In this document: piece after piece, positions 35,803 through 47,471 of the stretch
How the letters are laid out: each line of letters starts with the position of its first letter
Numbering within the stretch: position 1 is the stretch's first letter
Assembly (NCBI GenBank): GCA_951213105.1
Contig: OX578142.1
Location: 114,325,065 to 114,389,064 of the forward strand
Source: Amaurobius ferox
Lineage: Eukaryota; Arthropoda; Arachnida; Araneae; Amaurobiidae
Direction: 5' to 3'
DNA length: 64,000 bases
Notes under the pieces: generated by a model
The model's database searches: none
The model's input: the letters and a program-made list of their open reading frames with translations, nothing else
What the model was told of the DNA's origin: nothing
Made by a program: the position numbers and the translations under genes

Positions 35803-36607
35803 CTCTAAAGCAGTGTTTCTCAACCGGCGTCAATTATACCGGGCCGCGAGAGTTTCTCTTGGAATTTGTCGTTTTAGTTTCTGAGACTTTTTTTATGAAT
35901 AAGAATTTGCTAGTGGAAATATTGTAATGAAAATATGGTATTGTATTTAATATTATGCTACGCGATTAATATTGATGAATGTGTCGCAAAACTCGAAATC
36001 AGAGCGTCTAAATAACATCTGTGTAGCAAATTGTCAGTGATCAAACCGCATTTCAATTTTAATACGAATAAGAGACTGCTTAACTGACTTATAGCGTGGA
36101 TTGCAATGGATAAATATTTTAGCTCTGAATACCGTTTTTTTAATTCAAATCAACATCAGTAAAATGAATTTAATATTACAATAATCCATTTTATACTAAA
36201 TAATATTATAAATTTGTGGTGATAAGAATAGGATATTTCAATAAAAATCAGCACAAATTAATTTAATGATGTTGGTTTGAAGAAATTACAATATGCTACA
36301 CGATTTCTTTAGTCCAGTGATTCATAACTTATTTAAATGTAATTTTATATTTGTCAACATGCCACACTGCATACATATAAATAATTAATACGCTTATGAT
36401 TACGCCTTGATTAATTATGACGCAGTACTAATACACTTTATAATTAAGCCATGATTAATTATTAATACTTATGTTAGTTCAATGTATGAACCTAAAAAGG
36501 AATCAGAAAGGTATTTACAAGTAAATTTGTTAGGACCGGGCCATCGTCCTATGAAAAAAAAATACCGGTCTGTGGTCTCACAAAGGTTAAGAAGCACTGC
36601 TCTAAAG
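35803..36607. mobile_element. hAT-like non-autonomous element, 789 bp
   Basis: The body at 35811-36599 starts CAGTGTTTCTCAACC and ends GGTTAAGAAGCACTG, whose reverse complement is CAGTGCTTCTTAACC. The 8-bp target duplication CTCTAAAG is exact (35803-35810 and 36600-36607). No transposase is seen. The subterminal CCGGGCC and GGACCGGGCC words match what is usual in the hAT-Charlie type. Confidence 0.92.
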
Positions 36608-36664
36608 CGCAAAGTTCTTATTGCTACAAAGTGTCTGGGAAGAATTATTGAAGTATAGAATTGG

Positions 36665-36935
36665 TGTGTTGTTGCTGTTGTTGTTAAAACCCAGACTGTC
36701 CGACCTACCAGAAAGGTGTAAGGTAACCGTTTGGACGGCCGGGAAGTGCCACTCAATTTAGACCGGAACCCAGTGGGGGAGGCATCCACAGGGACCGTAC
36801 CCTCCTTCTCCTACCACTAACCTCTCGGAAGGACTTACGGACCCACATGTTTAACGTGATCGTACTCCGCATGAACACGGCGGCAGTTGTGGCAGCGTGC
36901 AAATCCAGCGCGCAAACCACCGGGCTACCGCGGCC
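36665..36935 (-). mobile_element. tRNA-derived SINE, copy joined to a 5S-derived segment
   Basis: On the minus strand the tRNA-like head lies at about 36935-36890 (GCGGTAGCCCGGTGGTTTGC). The usual body and a (CAA)n-like tail at about 36668-36684 follow. The B box seen in the other copies is deleted here, because the head jumps from TTGCACG to CTGCCACAAC. Upstream of the head is the 5S-like segment, so the copy may have used the 5S promoter. I could not identify a target duplication for the composite. Confidence 0.85.
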
Positions 36936-36962
36936 GAAATGTGCCAACCCAGGTGGTCAATG

Positions 36963-37063
36963 TGACCCAGGTGGTCACCCACCCAAGTACTAACCGCGCC
37001 CGATGCTGCTTGACTTCGGTGATCTAACGAAAACCGGTGTTTTCTGCACGGTAGGGCCGTTGT
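36963..37063 (-). pseudogene. 5S rRNA-derived segment
   Basis: On the minus strand this reads ACGGCCCTACCGTGCAGAAA, then CACCGG, then GATCACCGAAGTCAAGCAGC, then CGGGCGCGGTTAGTACTTGG and GTGGGTGACC. These are the ordered landmarks of animal 5S rRNA, including the A box, intermediate element and C box of its internal promoter. About 100 of the usual 119-120 nt are present. The last part is replaced by a duplicated GACCACCTGGGT motif leading into the SINE head. It is therefore derived and not a functional 5S gene. Confidence 0.85.
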
Positions 37064-38609
37064 GTAAGAGTGCCGTTTATCCGGTGGACGTATTTGTCAG
37101 ATTAAAATATATATATTTTCATCCTTTGAAAATTAGTATCCGTACATAGATACTATCCAGGAAATTGATGAAACTAAACTAAAAATTTCTTACTTAGTTA
37201 TTTACTTATTTATGTAAATATTTAGTTCATCGTTTTATGTACTATTCGAGACAATCAGCATTGCTGAGATGTTAAGCACTTGTCATTTTTACTAAATATC
37301 AGTGGTGCACCAAAGTATATTTGTTAGAAAAGGGAGGAAGTGCATAAGCCATAGGCTTAGGCAGGAGAAGGGAGTTGAGGAATCATAACTCTCCCTACTC
37401 CATTGGCGGAAAAATTAGATTCGTTTTCGATACGGGTCCATACTGAACAACAAAATCCAGTACTGTAACCCCCATTCGGTCATAATTCCCCTTTTCCAAG
37501 AAAGGTTCAAATCCTTCTTTTTTAATTATTTAGATAACAAAAAGTTTGTCCTTAAATATAGATTAAGTTATTTCCAACTATATTTTATGCTTTTTAAATT
37601 TAATTTAACATTATGCTACGTATTAATTTTCCATGGTAAGACCCTTGTCATCAGGAAAATAGCTTTTAAACCAATAAGTTCAAATATTACTTTATTCTTA
37701 TATCTACTTACTCGCAACTTAATTAACAACTTTCAATGGGATGAAAATAATGGACTTGATATACTTAAGTATTCAAATTCATTGAAACTCATTAAAAAAT
37801 CAGAAAAATGTTCAATAAAATTAGAAATTATTTAATTGAATGTACTTTGTAATTTTTAAAGAACGAATTTTATGTTCATTATATGAGTATAACATTAACT
37901 ATTTATTACTTATTGCTAATTAATTTACACAATTAATTTACCTATTAATATATTAGGTATTAATCACCGTGAATAATATATTTATTAAAATATTTTGAAC
38001 CCCTACATAAGTGAAAATTTTCTAGGTATGCCACTGTTGAACAATAAATTTTCAATTTCATATTATTGATTTGATGTGGATATTTTATACTTAATCTCTA
38101 CTTTTATATCGGCTATTGCAGAAATTGCTACTCAAATTTTTGCTTGAAAATGTGTCCGATTGGGAATCTTCCACCTAAATTGAAATAACTAAATAGAATT
38201 TTGGTATATAGCACATTTCTCAGTGTACAGTAGATATATTCCCTTCTGGGAACATTCATAACTAATGTTGTATTTTTTCTCTTTGAAATACAAATTAATA
38301 ACTGTTTTGTAGCTAGTAAAAAAATTAATAAAAAATTCTAGAAACAAAGAGTTTTATGACCAAAATAACATTTCCGCAATATACTTAAAATTAATACTAA
38401 TATCTAAAAAATTCAACTGCTTCATGGTGTTAGTAATAAAGTATTTAAATTGCCAAATTTTTAAACGTAACTTTTGATACTTTTAAATAACCTATTTTAC
38501 AACTTACGTGTTGCAACGTTAATGAGAAAACAAGATTAAAAATGCATGATACAAATACAGCTTCTTTATATAAAAATTTTATTTATTGGTATACTTTAAA
38601 AAAAGTTAT
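37064..38609. other. AT-rich DNA with possible hAT-like ends
   Basis: CAGTGGTGCACC at about 37302 and GGTATGCCACTG at about 38025-38036 look like inverted ends about 735 bp apart, but the flanking 8-mers (CTAAATAT and TTGAACAA) do not match. No gene is seen. A frame of 82 codons at 37587-37835 is AT-driven. Confidence 0.35.
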
Positions 38610-39750
38610 GTATGGATCAGAGGTCCACAACCTGCTACTTGCACGCAAAAATTCAGTGGTCTCAGAGGAGAAATAAATAAATAAAAATAAAATAAATAAA
38701 CAAATAATCCGACATTTCAAATCACTCAAAATGGTATTTTAGATTTTTTTTTATCAAATTTTATTTTTAATTAGAATAAAAGCTTGTGTCCTTCAAAGTT
38801 TGTAAAGCTATCTGTACGAGTACATAAAATCTATCGAACTCGAAATTTTGTCACTTTGAAACACAAAAATTAACCATCACAAGTTATTTCTGTTCAGCAC
38901 TCTAAAATTACTTTTAAGTGGTTTGGGGCTAATATATATATTTTTATGCAAGGTATTTTTTATATACCACTGTAGCTAAATTTTTGCAGTACTCGCTATG
39001 CAGTACTATGTTGCCTGTCCAATCAGGGCCTGATTAACGCACGGGCCTCCAGGGCAGAACTCCCAAATTCTCCTAAATTTTGTATGTGATAAAAAATTTA
39101 AGCAGAAATATTTTTTAATAAATTTACAACTGATAATATTAGCTTCTATTATAAAATATGTTAATAGTTTTAAATATTACTCTTATATCCTTTAAAGTTT
39201 TAATATAGTACTTTGAAGTAAAACGTTTGGAAGTTTTCTACATGTACAAAAGGGCATTTGGGGCTGCAAACATTTCTCAAATTTGTTATGTGTTGATGTT
39301 TTGCATGTGTTTGGTATGTGTGTGGGGCCCCCAAATTAACACCATTCCCTGGGCCCCACTTTGCCCTGATTAGGATTTGTGTGCAATTAATAAAAATTTA
39401 TTATTGAAAAGCTGCAATAACAGCAAGCCGATCCAGTTGTGTTCTACTTTCCGTACTCATAGCCTGATTTTAAAATTGTATGACATTTAAGGAATTTGGC
39501 TCACGTATATACGTATTTTTGCGTTAATCGTACATTGGTTGACGTTGAATTTAAAGTAAATGTTAATATTTAATATTACTTTTTTATTTCTATTGTAAAA
39601 TCAACTATATGCATGTATGAAATGTATGTATGCAAGTATTCACGCGTATAATTATCAGTATATTATGATTTCTTGTCATGTGCACACCGGAAAAGTTTGA
39701 AACGTGATATTGGTCGAGGTTGGTAAAATTTGTAGATCTCTGGTGTAGAT
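38610..39750. mobile_element. hAT-like non-autonomous element, 1125 bp
   Basis: The body at 38618-39742 starts CAGAGGTCCACAACCTG and ends with the reverse complement of CAGAGATCTACAAATTT. The flanks GTATGGAT (38610-38617) and GTGTAGAT (39743-39750) match at 6 of 8 positions, both differences being transitions. No transposase is seen. A possible second element is nested at about 39026-39366. Confidence 0.6.
39026..39366. mobile_element. Possible nested element with CAGGGC ends
   Basis: CAGGGCCTGATTAACGCACG at 39026 and the reverse complement of the right side (CAGGGCAAAGTGGGGCCC) share CAGGGC and G/C-rich blocks. No target duplication is visible, so the call is weak. Confidence 0.3.
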
Positions 39751-40985
39751 GAGAAGAAAAACTTTTATTAATTTTTCAATGTTGATACATTTCTAAAAAA
39801 ATCTTATCAAAATTTCATCTGATTTTATTTGTTACTCGACAGTTACACTTCATTTTGTACATTGTACCCATGGTATGTGAAAAAAAAGCAAGTAACTAAA
39901 GTAACTCAAACAAATTCTGAAAATAAATGCCAAAATTTGAGATTTTTTATGAATAACTGATCTTCAACGTTTGTATCAAAAACTCTCAGGAGAAAAATTA
40001 TTTAATTTTAATAATGAACAAATGAATTTTCTGCTCTAATTTTTGCAAAAATTGCTTAAAGTTGGTATACTTAAAAGTGAAATTCTTATTATGAATACCA
40101 TATATTTTTCAAAAAACAGAAATAAGTAATTTACATATTCATTTGACAAAACGATGTGAACTTGGCATTAGCAAGTAGAATATATTAGAAGTAGAAGCAA
40201 TGTATTAGAATATATTAGAAGTAGAAGCAATGTATTAGAATATATTAGAAGTAGTAGTGAGCAAGTAGAATATATCACGTCTTCGTGATAAGGGTTTTAA
40301 AATGTCTTCAAAATAAAGTTTTAAATTTTAGTACATAATCCGTCTCTGACCTTCGGACTTCTAGCACTATAAATATCGGTGTTAAAAGACATAGAACTGC
40401 AATAAATGTCTTACAACTTTTTTGTATGAATGTTCACTCCAAAGAATGTTTCGAAAAAAGTTAAAAAAAATTTGAAAGGATTTTTTTCCCATTATGGTAA
40501 ATGCTAATACCTACTGCACAAACGTGAAATATATGAATAGCAAATGCACTTTATGGATTTGAAGTACATGCTTATGAAAAATCTCTCCTTTCATTGAAAG
40601 AACTATATCAAGCAATTTATTTTTTCATGCACCATTTCAATAAATATATTTGGGGATTCCAAAATATCAATTCAAGAGATGCTGTTAGTTAGATCTATAC
40701 AAGATTTTTAAGCTGTATCTGTTGTTCTATCGTTAGTTGAATTTGAGTAGAATGTCCCTATAATTACTATAATCCATTGATTTAGTAATTCTAAGGCAGA
40801 AAAAAAATACTACCTCCCTCAAAATTAGAAGATTGAACATAAGAAATAAACTATATTGTTTACAAATTAACTAACTAGTTGATTACTTGTTGGACACAAT
40901 TACCTTATACTGAAACAAAACAATACATTTTACACTAACTTCAAACATACTTTAACTTAATCTGTAGTCCCATTTTCAGAAGGAG

Positions 40986-40988
<3 letters not shown>
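39751..40988. other. AT-rich DNA with a 30-bp tandem repeat
   Basis: No gene is seen. TGTATTAGAATATATTAGAA plus GTAGAAGCAA repeats about two and a half times at about 40171-40275. Confidence 0.6.
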
Positions 40989-41028
<40 letters not shown>

Positions 41029-41062
41029 TGAAAGATTTTAATCGAAAATTACGCATAAACTA

Positions 41063-41106
<44 letters not shown>
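40989..41106. repeat. Two (TA)n microsatellites separated by 40 bp
   Basis: TA runs at about 40989-41025 and 41065-41106 flank a short unique segment. Confidence 0.95.
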
Positions 41107-41109
<3 letters not shown>

Positions 41110-41274
41110 GACGAAGAGAGAGAAAGAGCACTTTGGTTTTATACAACTTATTCTATATATAACTTCACCTAATTCAGTAACAAATTAATTAATTAATTAA
41201 CTAACGTTGATTTTTAGAAAGGGATTTTTAGAAAGTAATTTTTACAAAGTGATTGTAAATCTGTTTTGTTCCTA

Positions 41275-41451
41275 TTAGATCAGATATTTAGCTGTAATAT
41301 CAACGAAGGCCTGGGTCGCTTCTTTTGAATTATCTTCTACTTCACAGTTCACACTAACTTTACTAACTTTAACATTATCTGGTCCAGAGATGAGAGTAGT
41401 TTTTACGCTTTGAGGCCATAGCCATAAAACTTTGAATTTCCATCTCCGTAC
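41275..41451 (-). CDS. Coding-like 58-codon frame, candidate terminal exon
   Basis: The minus-strand frame runs from just after a TAA (41452-41454) to a TAA at 41275-41277. Its product includes TTLISGPDNVKVSKVSVNCE and then EATQAFVDITAKYLI, a balanced composition unlike the Phe/Ile/Lys/Asn-rich frames of the surrounding DNA. There is no ATG near its start. CTGCAG just upstream (41455-41460) ends in AG, but an acceptor there would leave the in-frame TAA inside the exon, so a real acceptor would have to lie further in. No polyadenylation signal is obvious. It may be a genuine last exon, a decayed fragment or chance. Confidence 0.25.
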   Translation of the reverse strand, partial: VRRWKFKVLWLWPQSVKTTLISGPDNVKVSKVSVNCEVEDNSKEATQAFVDITAKYLI

Positions 41452-41454
41452 TTA

Positions 41455-44244
41455 CTGCAGAATTTCAGATTCTTTCATTTTCGGGCTCAAAGCAATTACT
41501 TAGTTTGAGTAACCTCTGCCATTTTTCAAAAGAGTACTATATCATACTATATGTTGCTTGTGATTTCGAGTTCTAAGGATTTATATTAGGTAAGATAAAT
41601 TAAAGCAATAAATAATTGATCTACTTTTTGCTTTAATCCAGTGGTTTGGCAATTCTAAATATAAGATTCATTGATTCGTTTAATAATGTAATGTACCTAC
41701 ATTGAAAAACATTAATTCTTAATTACGAGTTTAAAATGATGGAAACGAAAGCATGCCAAGTTTTTTTTTAGAGATATAGCTGTAAAAACAATAAAGCTTC
41801 TTGAAGCGAGTGCTTTCGATTTTTTTCATCTTGCACTATCTTCAATATATCCTACTTGAGAAGGGGTATGTAATGTAATTAAACAGCTTCTTCCGCTAGT
41901 GTTTCGGGTCCATCGTTGAAGAAGAAATTTTCAACCATTTTATTGCTTCAAAAGCAAAATTAGGGAAGATCTCTGATTGGCTAATGAAATGAACATATCA
42001 ATCAACCATTAGAAAAGCATAAAAACATTGGAGTGAGCGCAATCAAACGCCGAAAAAAATCTATAAAACGAAGATGTAAAAAATGGAATAAAATTATTAA
42101 AGGATTGTATTCTGCTAATTGCATCATACTACAAGTTTGGAAACGCCAGAATTACTGAGGCAGAAAGAAGAAATCGAAATCTTAGGAATATGAGTTTAGA
42201 ATAAAGGAATGACTGAACGAACACTAACAAAAAACCCAGACTTTCCTGTAATCATTGTAAATAAGATTTACCCACTGGAGCTTAAAACAAAGCTAAAAGC
42301 TCTTAGCATCGCAAATAAAAAAGAAGAATGAAAAAGTTAATGATCAAATCATTCTTCCGTACATATCCTGGATAATGTAACATTTTTATAATTTTGACCG
42401 GTTGCGAAGTCTAATGGTTTCAAAAGATTAAAGCAAAATTATTTCATTTCTTCTTTTTAAAAACAAATTCAATTAAAGGTAACTGCAATTTGTAAAAGAA
42501 TTTTTAAAAAGATTTTCTAACTCAATTGATTAGAAGTCTTTTGCTCTATCAGGGGGAAGTTACTGTAGACTGTCCCGGCAAATAACTATTACTGATCGGT
42601 AACAACTAATCCGTTTTAGTGAATAAGTGAGCTTTATACTTTGAAAATTAAAGTATTGCCGGTAATACGGTAATGGGGGGTCTACGTGAATTGGTTTTCA
42701 ATGTTAGCGGAATAAAAAGATTAAGTAATCAAATGAATAGAAATTTGTTATCGGCTGGAAATTTATTTTAGACGCAAATATTAACTCAAAGAATTTTTTA
42801 AACTGAGAATTTTAATGTAAATCAACTCAACGGGAACGTTTCCTTGAGAATTTTTTTTATAAATAATAAAAATCTATCTCTCTTGACAAGAAGGATTTTA
42901 TAAAATAAATAAATTTTTAATTCCATTGAAAATGTTGGAATAAAATTTTTATTAAATAAATAAGTTATTCCAATCCAAACGTCACATATAATTCTGTAAA
43001 TATAATTTATTTGAGTTTCTATAAAACTGATGGATATTCAGAAAAAAAAGAATATTTTATTAGTTTTTGAGATAAAAATGAAAATTTGATTTTAGTGTTT
43101 TTGAGAATTGTATTCCATCAGTTAATCTTCAGAATTATATGAAAAAGCGAGGCAATGAGGATTATTCTATGCATAAATATTTAGAAACACAATTCATTCA
43201 AGGAAAAAAAAATTGATCAACATTTGATTGTAAAACCCTAAAATGGTTTATTTTTCATTTAACGATAAAAGAATAAAGTAATTTGAACTATATGCTGATT
43301 CCTTTAAAACAATGTGTAAATAAAATGAACTTTATGCACAAAAGAACATTTATTTTATTTTTACTTATTCATGTATTAATTTCGCTTAATAATCCAATGC
43401 CTACAAAATTGAAAATTATGTCACGAAAATTTTTCGAATGCATTATGAATTGGCTCATTTCTAAATAGTACAAATTCTTCAAATATTCTGTGAACTTTTC
43501 GGAAAACAATAATATTTTAAAAAGAGTTAACATAGCGTTCAATTTACCTCTTTAAATAAAATTAAACATGTTCAAATATGAAACGATTAATTCTTCGACA
43601 TAGTAGAGCAAAATTCTATTTAATGTGTCTGAAACACTTAGAAGAAACCATTTTTACTAGTGTTTTGAAACCCCCCGGGAGGGTTCAAATGGGTGTAGAT
43701 ATTTCACATGGACGTGATTCGTAATGTAAATGGACTAACTTAGGACACGCAAAATTCTAAACTAACGAAAAATTTCCAAAGTAATTCCAAAAACTAGCAA
43801 AACATTTATCTCATAGAGTTGGAACTGAAACAGTGTGAAAACTTGTGGAGTAGCAGCGCAAGTGATGCAGGCGATCTGCCCGTACAAATTCAATCAATCT
43901 CCGCTATCCGCCTCGGCGTATGGAGCAGGAATGCCATATCAGTAGGTAACAAAGGAGAGTTCTACAACATTTGGGTAGAGGTAAAGAGCTACACTTTAAC
44001 ATATAAACCCTCCGAGGCCATAAAATGAGTGCATCAACAGTGGAAGTATTCAAGAGCTATGCTTTAACACGGGGGGATCCACAGAAGTTGACACAGTTAC
44101 GGTCTCATAAGATAAGTATGGATAAAAAATGATGATACAGAGGAGGGCGGAGTTTATTAAGTATGGAGTATTGTAATCTCGTTCATTTTAGTAGTAGTCT
44201 ATTGAATATATGTAGGTATTTTAGTAAAAGATAATATTCTTTAA
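41455..44244. other. AT-rich DNA, no gene recognised
   Basis: I see nothing with clear structure apart from short poly-A and poly-T runs. A small GC-richer patch at about 43830-43960 has a 69-codon frame (43819-44028) without a recognised motif. Confidence 0.45.
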
Positions 44245-44629
44245 AGGCTGTCCCTGCCACCACCCGATGCATAAATGCACCGGGACAATATATTTTTTTA
44301 TTTTTTATTTTAAAATGCCCGTAAGCATAGCTTGTAATGCCGTTCCCATTAATTTCAGTATTATAATATTGGTTACAAAAAAGTATTTTTTAAAATATTG
44401 TCCCCGCCAGCACCCGATGCATAAATGCTCCGCGACAACCTCTATTTTTCTATTTTTTATTTTTTTATTTTAAAATGCCCGTAAGCATAGCTTGTAATAC
44501 CATTCTCATTAATTTCAGTATTATGATATAAGTTGCAAAAAGTAATTTTAAAGGATTGTCTTCAACACCACCCGATGCACAAATGCACCGCGACAATCTC
44601 TATATTTTAATTTTTTATTTATTTATTTA
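44245..44629 (-). repeat. Tandem duplications of the polymerase pseudogene 3' end
   Basis: A unit of about 155-160 bp is repeated. The landmark CACCCGATGCA occurs at about 44261, 44411 and 44569, and TAAAATG(C/T)CCGTAAGCATAG at 44311, 44471 and 45531. On the minus strand the second landmark encodes TSYAYGHFK, the C-terminus of the DNA polymerase relic at 45528-46008, so each unit is the polymerase 3' end plus about 100 bp downstream. The third unit is split by the family A copy at 44630-45527. Each unit also contains a possible stem, such as TGTCCC...GGGACA. Confidence 0.8.
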
Positions 44630-45527
44630 TTTTTACTTTCCTTATATACATAATGTATAAGGAAAGTAATGTGACGGGGTTGAAAATTCGAATTCGAGTT
44701 TTCGACGGGAGAGCACGTTTCAAGCATCCCTGATCACGAATCGAACATTTTATGAAGTGATGTCTGTGTGTGTGTGTGTGTCAGTGAGTCTGTGGAGACG
44801 ATAACTGACGAATGAATGGACCGATTCGAACGAAATTTGGTACAAAAATTCTAATCCGTAAACACTGGAAGCTTATTACTTTATACGCAATCGGGTGTTC
44901 AGAACCCTCCTAAATTTTCGAGTGAAAGTTTGAAAAAATCGTCAAAAAATAAAAACCTCTTATAAAGTTACGCAAATAGACATTTCCTATGTAATTTTTC
45001 ATTAGAAAACGATTGGCATAAATTTTAGAACGCTAACATGAACCGTTCTCGAGATATTGCACATTTTTCAAAAACATTATCAAAAAGTCATATAAAATGA
45101 AATAAAAATATTTCCTATTGAAAAACATGTTCACTTTTCATATGTAATACCATGCGATAAATTTGGTGATATTATTCTCGTGGATCTAGCTCGTTCCATT
45201 TATGAAAAAAGATACTTTGAGTAATACTTTTGTATTTGAACGCCAATAGTCATTTATCTGCTGTAAGAATAACTTACTTCTCCGTCCATAGCGCTTGGCG
45301 AGATTTTGGCGACGAATCTAGCGGAATGTTGTCAAATTACCGAAAATCTCGCCAAATGGATAAAAATGACTCTAAATCAATGAAAATGACGACTAATTGA
45401 AGAAAATTCAATATCTTGGAAAGAATATATGTATCTACTATAAGAATAACATTTTTTAACTGTAAAAGTAGTAAATTAATAGCATTATATAAGAAAAGTC
45501 ATGTGTTGCCCACATCAGATTTTTTTA
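44630..45527 (-). mobile_element. Family A repeat (subfamily A1), complete copy
   Basis: On the minus strand it runs from the 5' end at about 45527 (plus strand GTGTTGCCCACATCAGATT) to the 3' hairpin ACTTTCCTTATA...TATAAGGAAAGT (44634-44666). It interrupts a tandem unit whose intact siblings show the pre-insertion T-rich site, so both ends are fixed to within a few bases. A TG microsatellite lies at about 44766-44782. Its length is about 898 bp. It has an empty pogo site at 45262-45263. Confidence 0.88.
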
Positions 45528-46008
45528 TTTTAAAATGTCCGTAAGCATAGCTTGTAATGCCATTCTCATGTAAATATCTTTTGTCATCAATAGGAGACAA
45601 AGCCAGCTTATTCTGGCATACAGTGAATGGTTTATGATTGCTGCTATCAAATCTAATCTGCTCTTCCATGGTAGGTCTAACAATCAAAAGGCACTGTTTA
45701 TAATCACTGTGTGTAATTTTCCGGGCAACCACATGCGTAGAAACACCTTTAGCTCTTTTATTTTCTCCAGCAGATGATAGAATAGAATACATCTTAGGTC
45801 TAAGTCCTATAAACTCTTGAATGGGGGTTGAATTCAGGTCATCCTGAAAGTATCCAATACGTTTTTTATTCTTATCAATGAAGAGAGGATGGTCCTTCGG
45901 GTAATCAGAAAAATCATAGTGATGTTTATGCTGGTCCATATCTTCATAGATTTCAGCAGTTTCGATTTCATAAGCCAATGAATCAGTATTGGTGAAGAGA
46001 ACTAACGC
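45528..46008 (-). pseudogene. C-terminal part of a Polinton/Maverick-type DNA polymerase B
   Basis: This relic matches the palm-to-C-terminus part of the protein-primed family B DNA polymerases of Polinton/Maverick elements, a virus-like group of large DNA transposons in animals. Read on the minus strand it starts at the motif C region as LFTNTDSLAYEIET. The usual form is D-T-D-S, so the first catalytic Asp is Asn here. The block FSDYPKDHPLF, then FIGLRPKMYSI, KRAKGV, then LALSPIDDKRYLHENG and SYAYGHFKI follow in family order. An in-frame TGA lies at 46009-46011, just upstream of motif C, and no upstream domains are visible. The 3' end runs into the tandem duplications and the family A insertion. 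No other Polinton genes are seen in the window. Confidence 0.8.
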
Positions 46009-46122
46009 TCAATAGCCGATACCTGCAACAACAAAAAGATTAACAAGGAATCCGTGTTAACAAGGGTTCTAAAGATCTTGAACTCACCCTCAATAGCCGA
46101 TACCTGCAACATCAGAAAGACA
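46009..46122. repeat. Direct repeat beside the polymerase relic
   Basis: CTCAATAGCCGATACCTGCA occurs at about 46008 and 46089, each followed by ACA(A/T)CA(A/G)AAAGA. The unit is about 80 bp. Confidence 0.8.
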
Positions 46123-47005
46123 ATTTACTATACTATACAATTTCGTGAACCTCTTTCTTCGGAACTCTTCCTTGGAGGATATTCTGTGAGTATGAACTTG
46201 GCAATTGTGGAGTTGTTCCCAAGTTCAATTGTGAAATTTGATGCCGGCTGCATGGTAGAACAAAATATGCCGTTCAAAAATTGTGCACATAGAAATATTT
46301 CTTGTTGTCATTGCACGTTTTGGCTATTCTATGCTGAAGAGATCTAAAAACGTGATAACAGTCTGTGAATGATGTTATCTGCAATAGAAGCGCAATTAAT
46401 AGCAAGGATAGATTCGCTCCTTCGATGTTGCATCAATATAAACTAGATATAGGAAATTCTGTTATATGTAAAGATAAAATTTAAATATTAACACGACAAA
46501 TTTATTCAAAACAAAATGGGAACAAAATCAACTTTTAAAAGGTATCTTTGAAATTCTATAAAACCACTTTTCTCTACACCGTAGTGTAAAATTTCCTTCC
46601 AAAAAGAAATTGTAGCTTAATCTCACAATTAATTGCTTCGAAAAGAAACATTTCAAACAACTGTCCCAATAAATATCCTTAATTAAAATATTATGTCTCT
46701 TGTTGTGAAAGATAATGAAGTAATGTGGAAATGGTTAGCGATAATGAAATAGCTGAACTTCATTATCTCTAATAATGAAGATTATGAAGTAAAGCGGAAA
46801 AACAATTAAAATATATTAAATTAATTCTCATTTCGGCGTAACAAAATGTGAATTTCTTTCAAAGACGCAAAAGTGGTTAAAATGCACTGAGTTTAAAATA
46901 TGTTGAATTCATAAAGTAGTTCCCGAATCAGTTATAAAGAGTCGGGATAAAACAATCGCATATGTTTAAAAATTGAACTATAGAAGTTGGTTGCAACATA
47001 TTTCG

Positions 47006-47008
<3 letters not shown>
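46123..47008. other. AT-rich DNA, no gene recognised
   Basis: The frame at 46054-46347 has mixed composition and could be a further polymerase-element remnant, but I recognise no motif on either strand. Confidence 0.4.

Positions 47009-47067
<59 letters not shown>
47009..47067. repeat. (TA)n microsatellite
   Basis: An almost pure TA run is visible. The Tyr-Ile open frame across it is an artefact. Confidence 0.95.
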
Positions 47068-47069
<2 letters not shown>

Positions 47070-47371
47070 GTTCCTGCCTCATGGATCATGGTAATTCTTG
47101 AACTCCTAATAATTTTCAATTTTTCTTCTTTTAATGCTTGTAATCTGCTCTTTGGCATTTAACTTATTACTGCCAAATCTAAAACAAGCATGTGTTTGGG
47201 TTAATTAGAATTAGATGCTCAGACCTAAAGATGAATCTATATCTGGTTAATCTCCGAATTTTACCAATGCTGTCTGTCCATTTCTTTTATCGGCATTGTA
47301 GCCGTGGTTTAACTGCTTTTGTGATTTTAATATTTCATAATTACTTGGAATTGGTTATTATTATTATATCT

Positions 47372-47471
<100 letters not shown>

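Noticed and set aside
37302..38036. hAT-like element with CAGTGGTGCACC and GGTATGCCACTG ends
   Set aside because: The 8-bp flanks do not match, so I kept it only as a note. The two ends may belong to different elements.
46928..47158. Open frame with a long Tyr-Ile repeat
   Set aside because: It is a (TA)n microsatellite read as protein. The same holds for 20263-20463.
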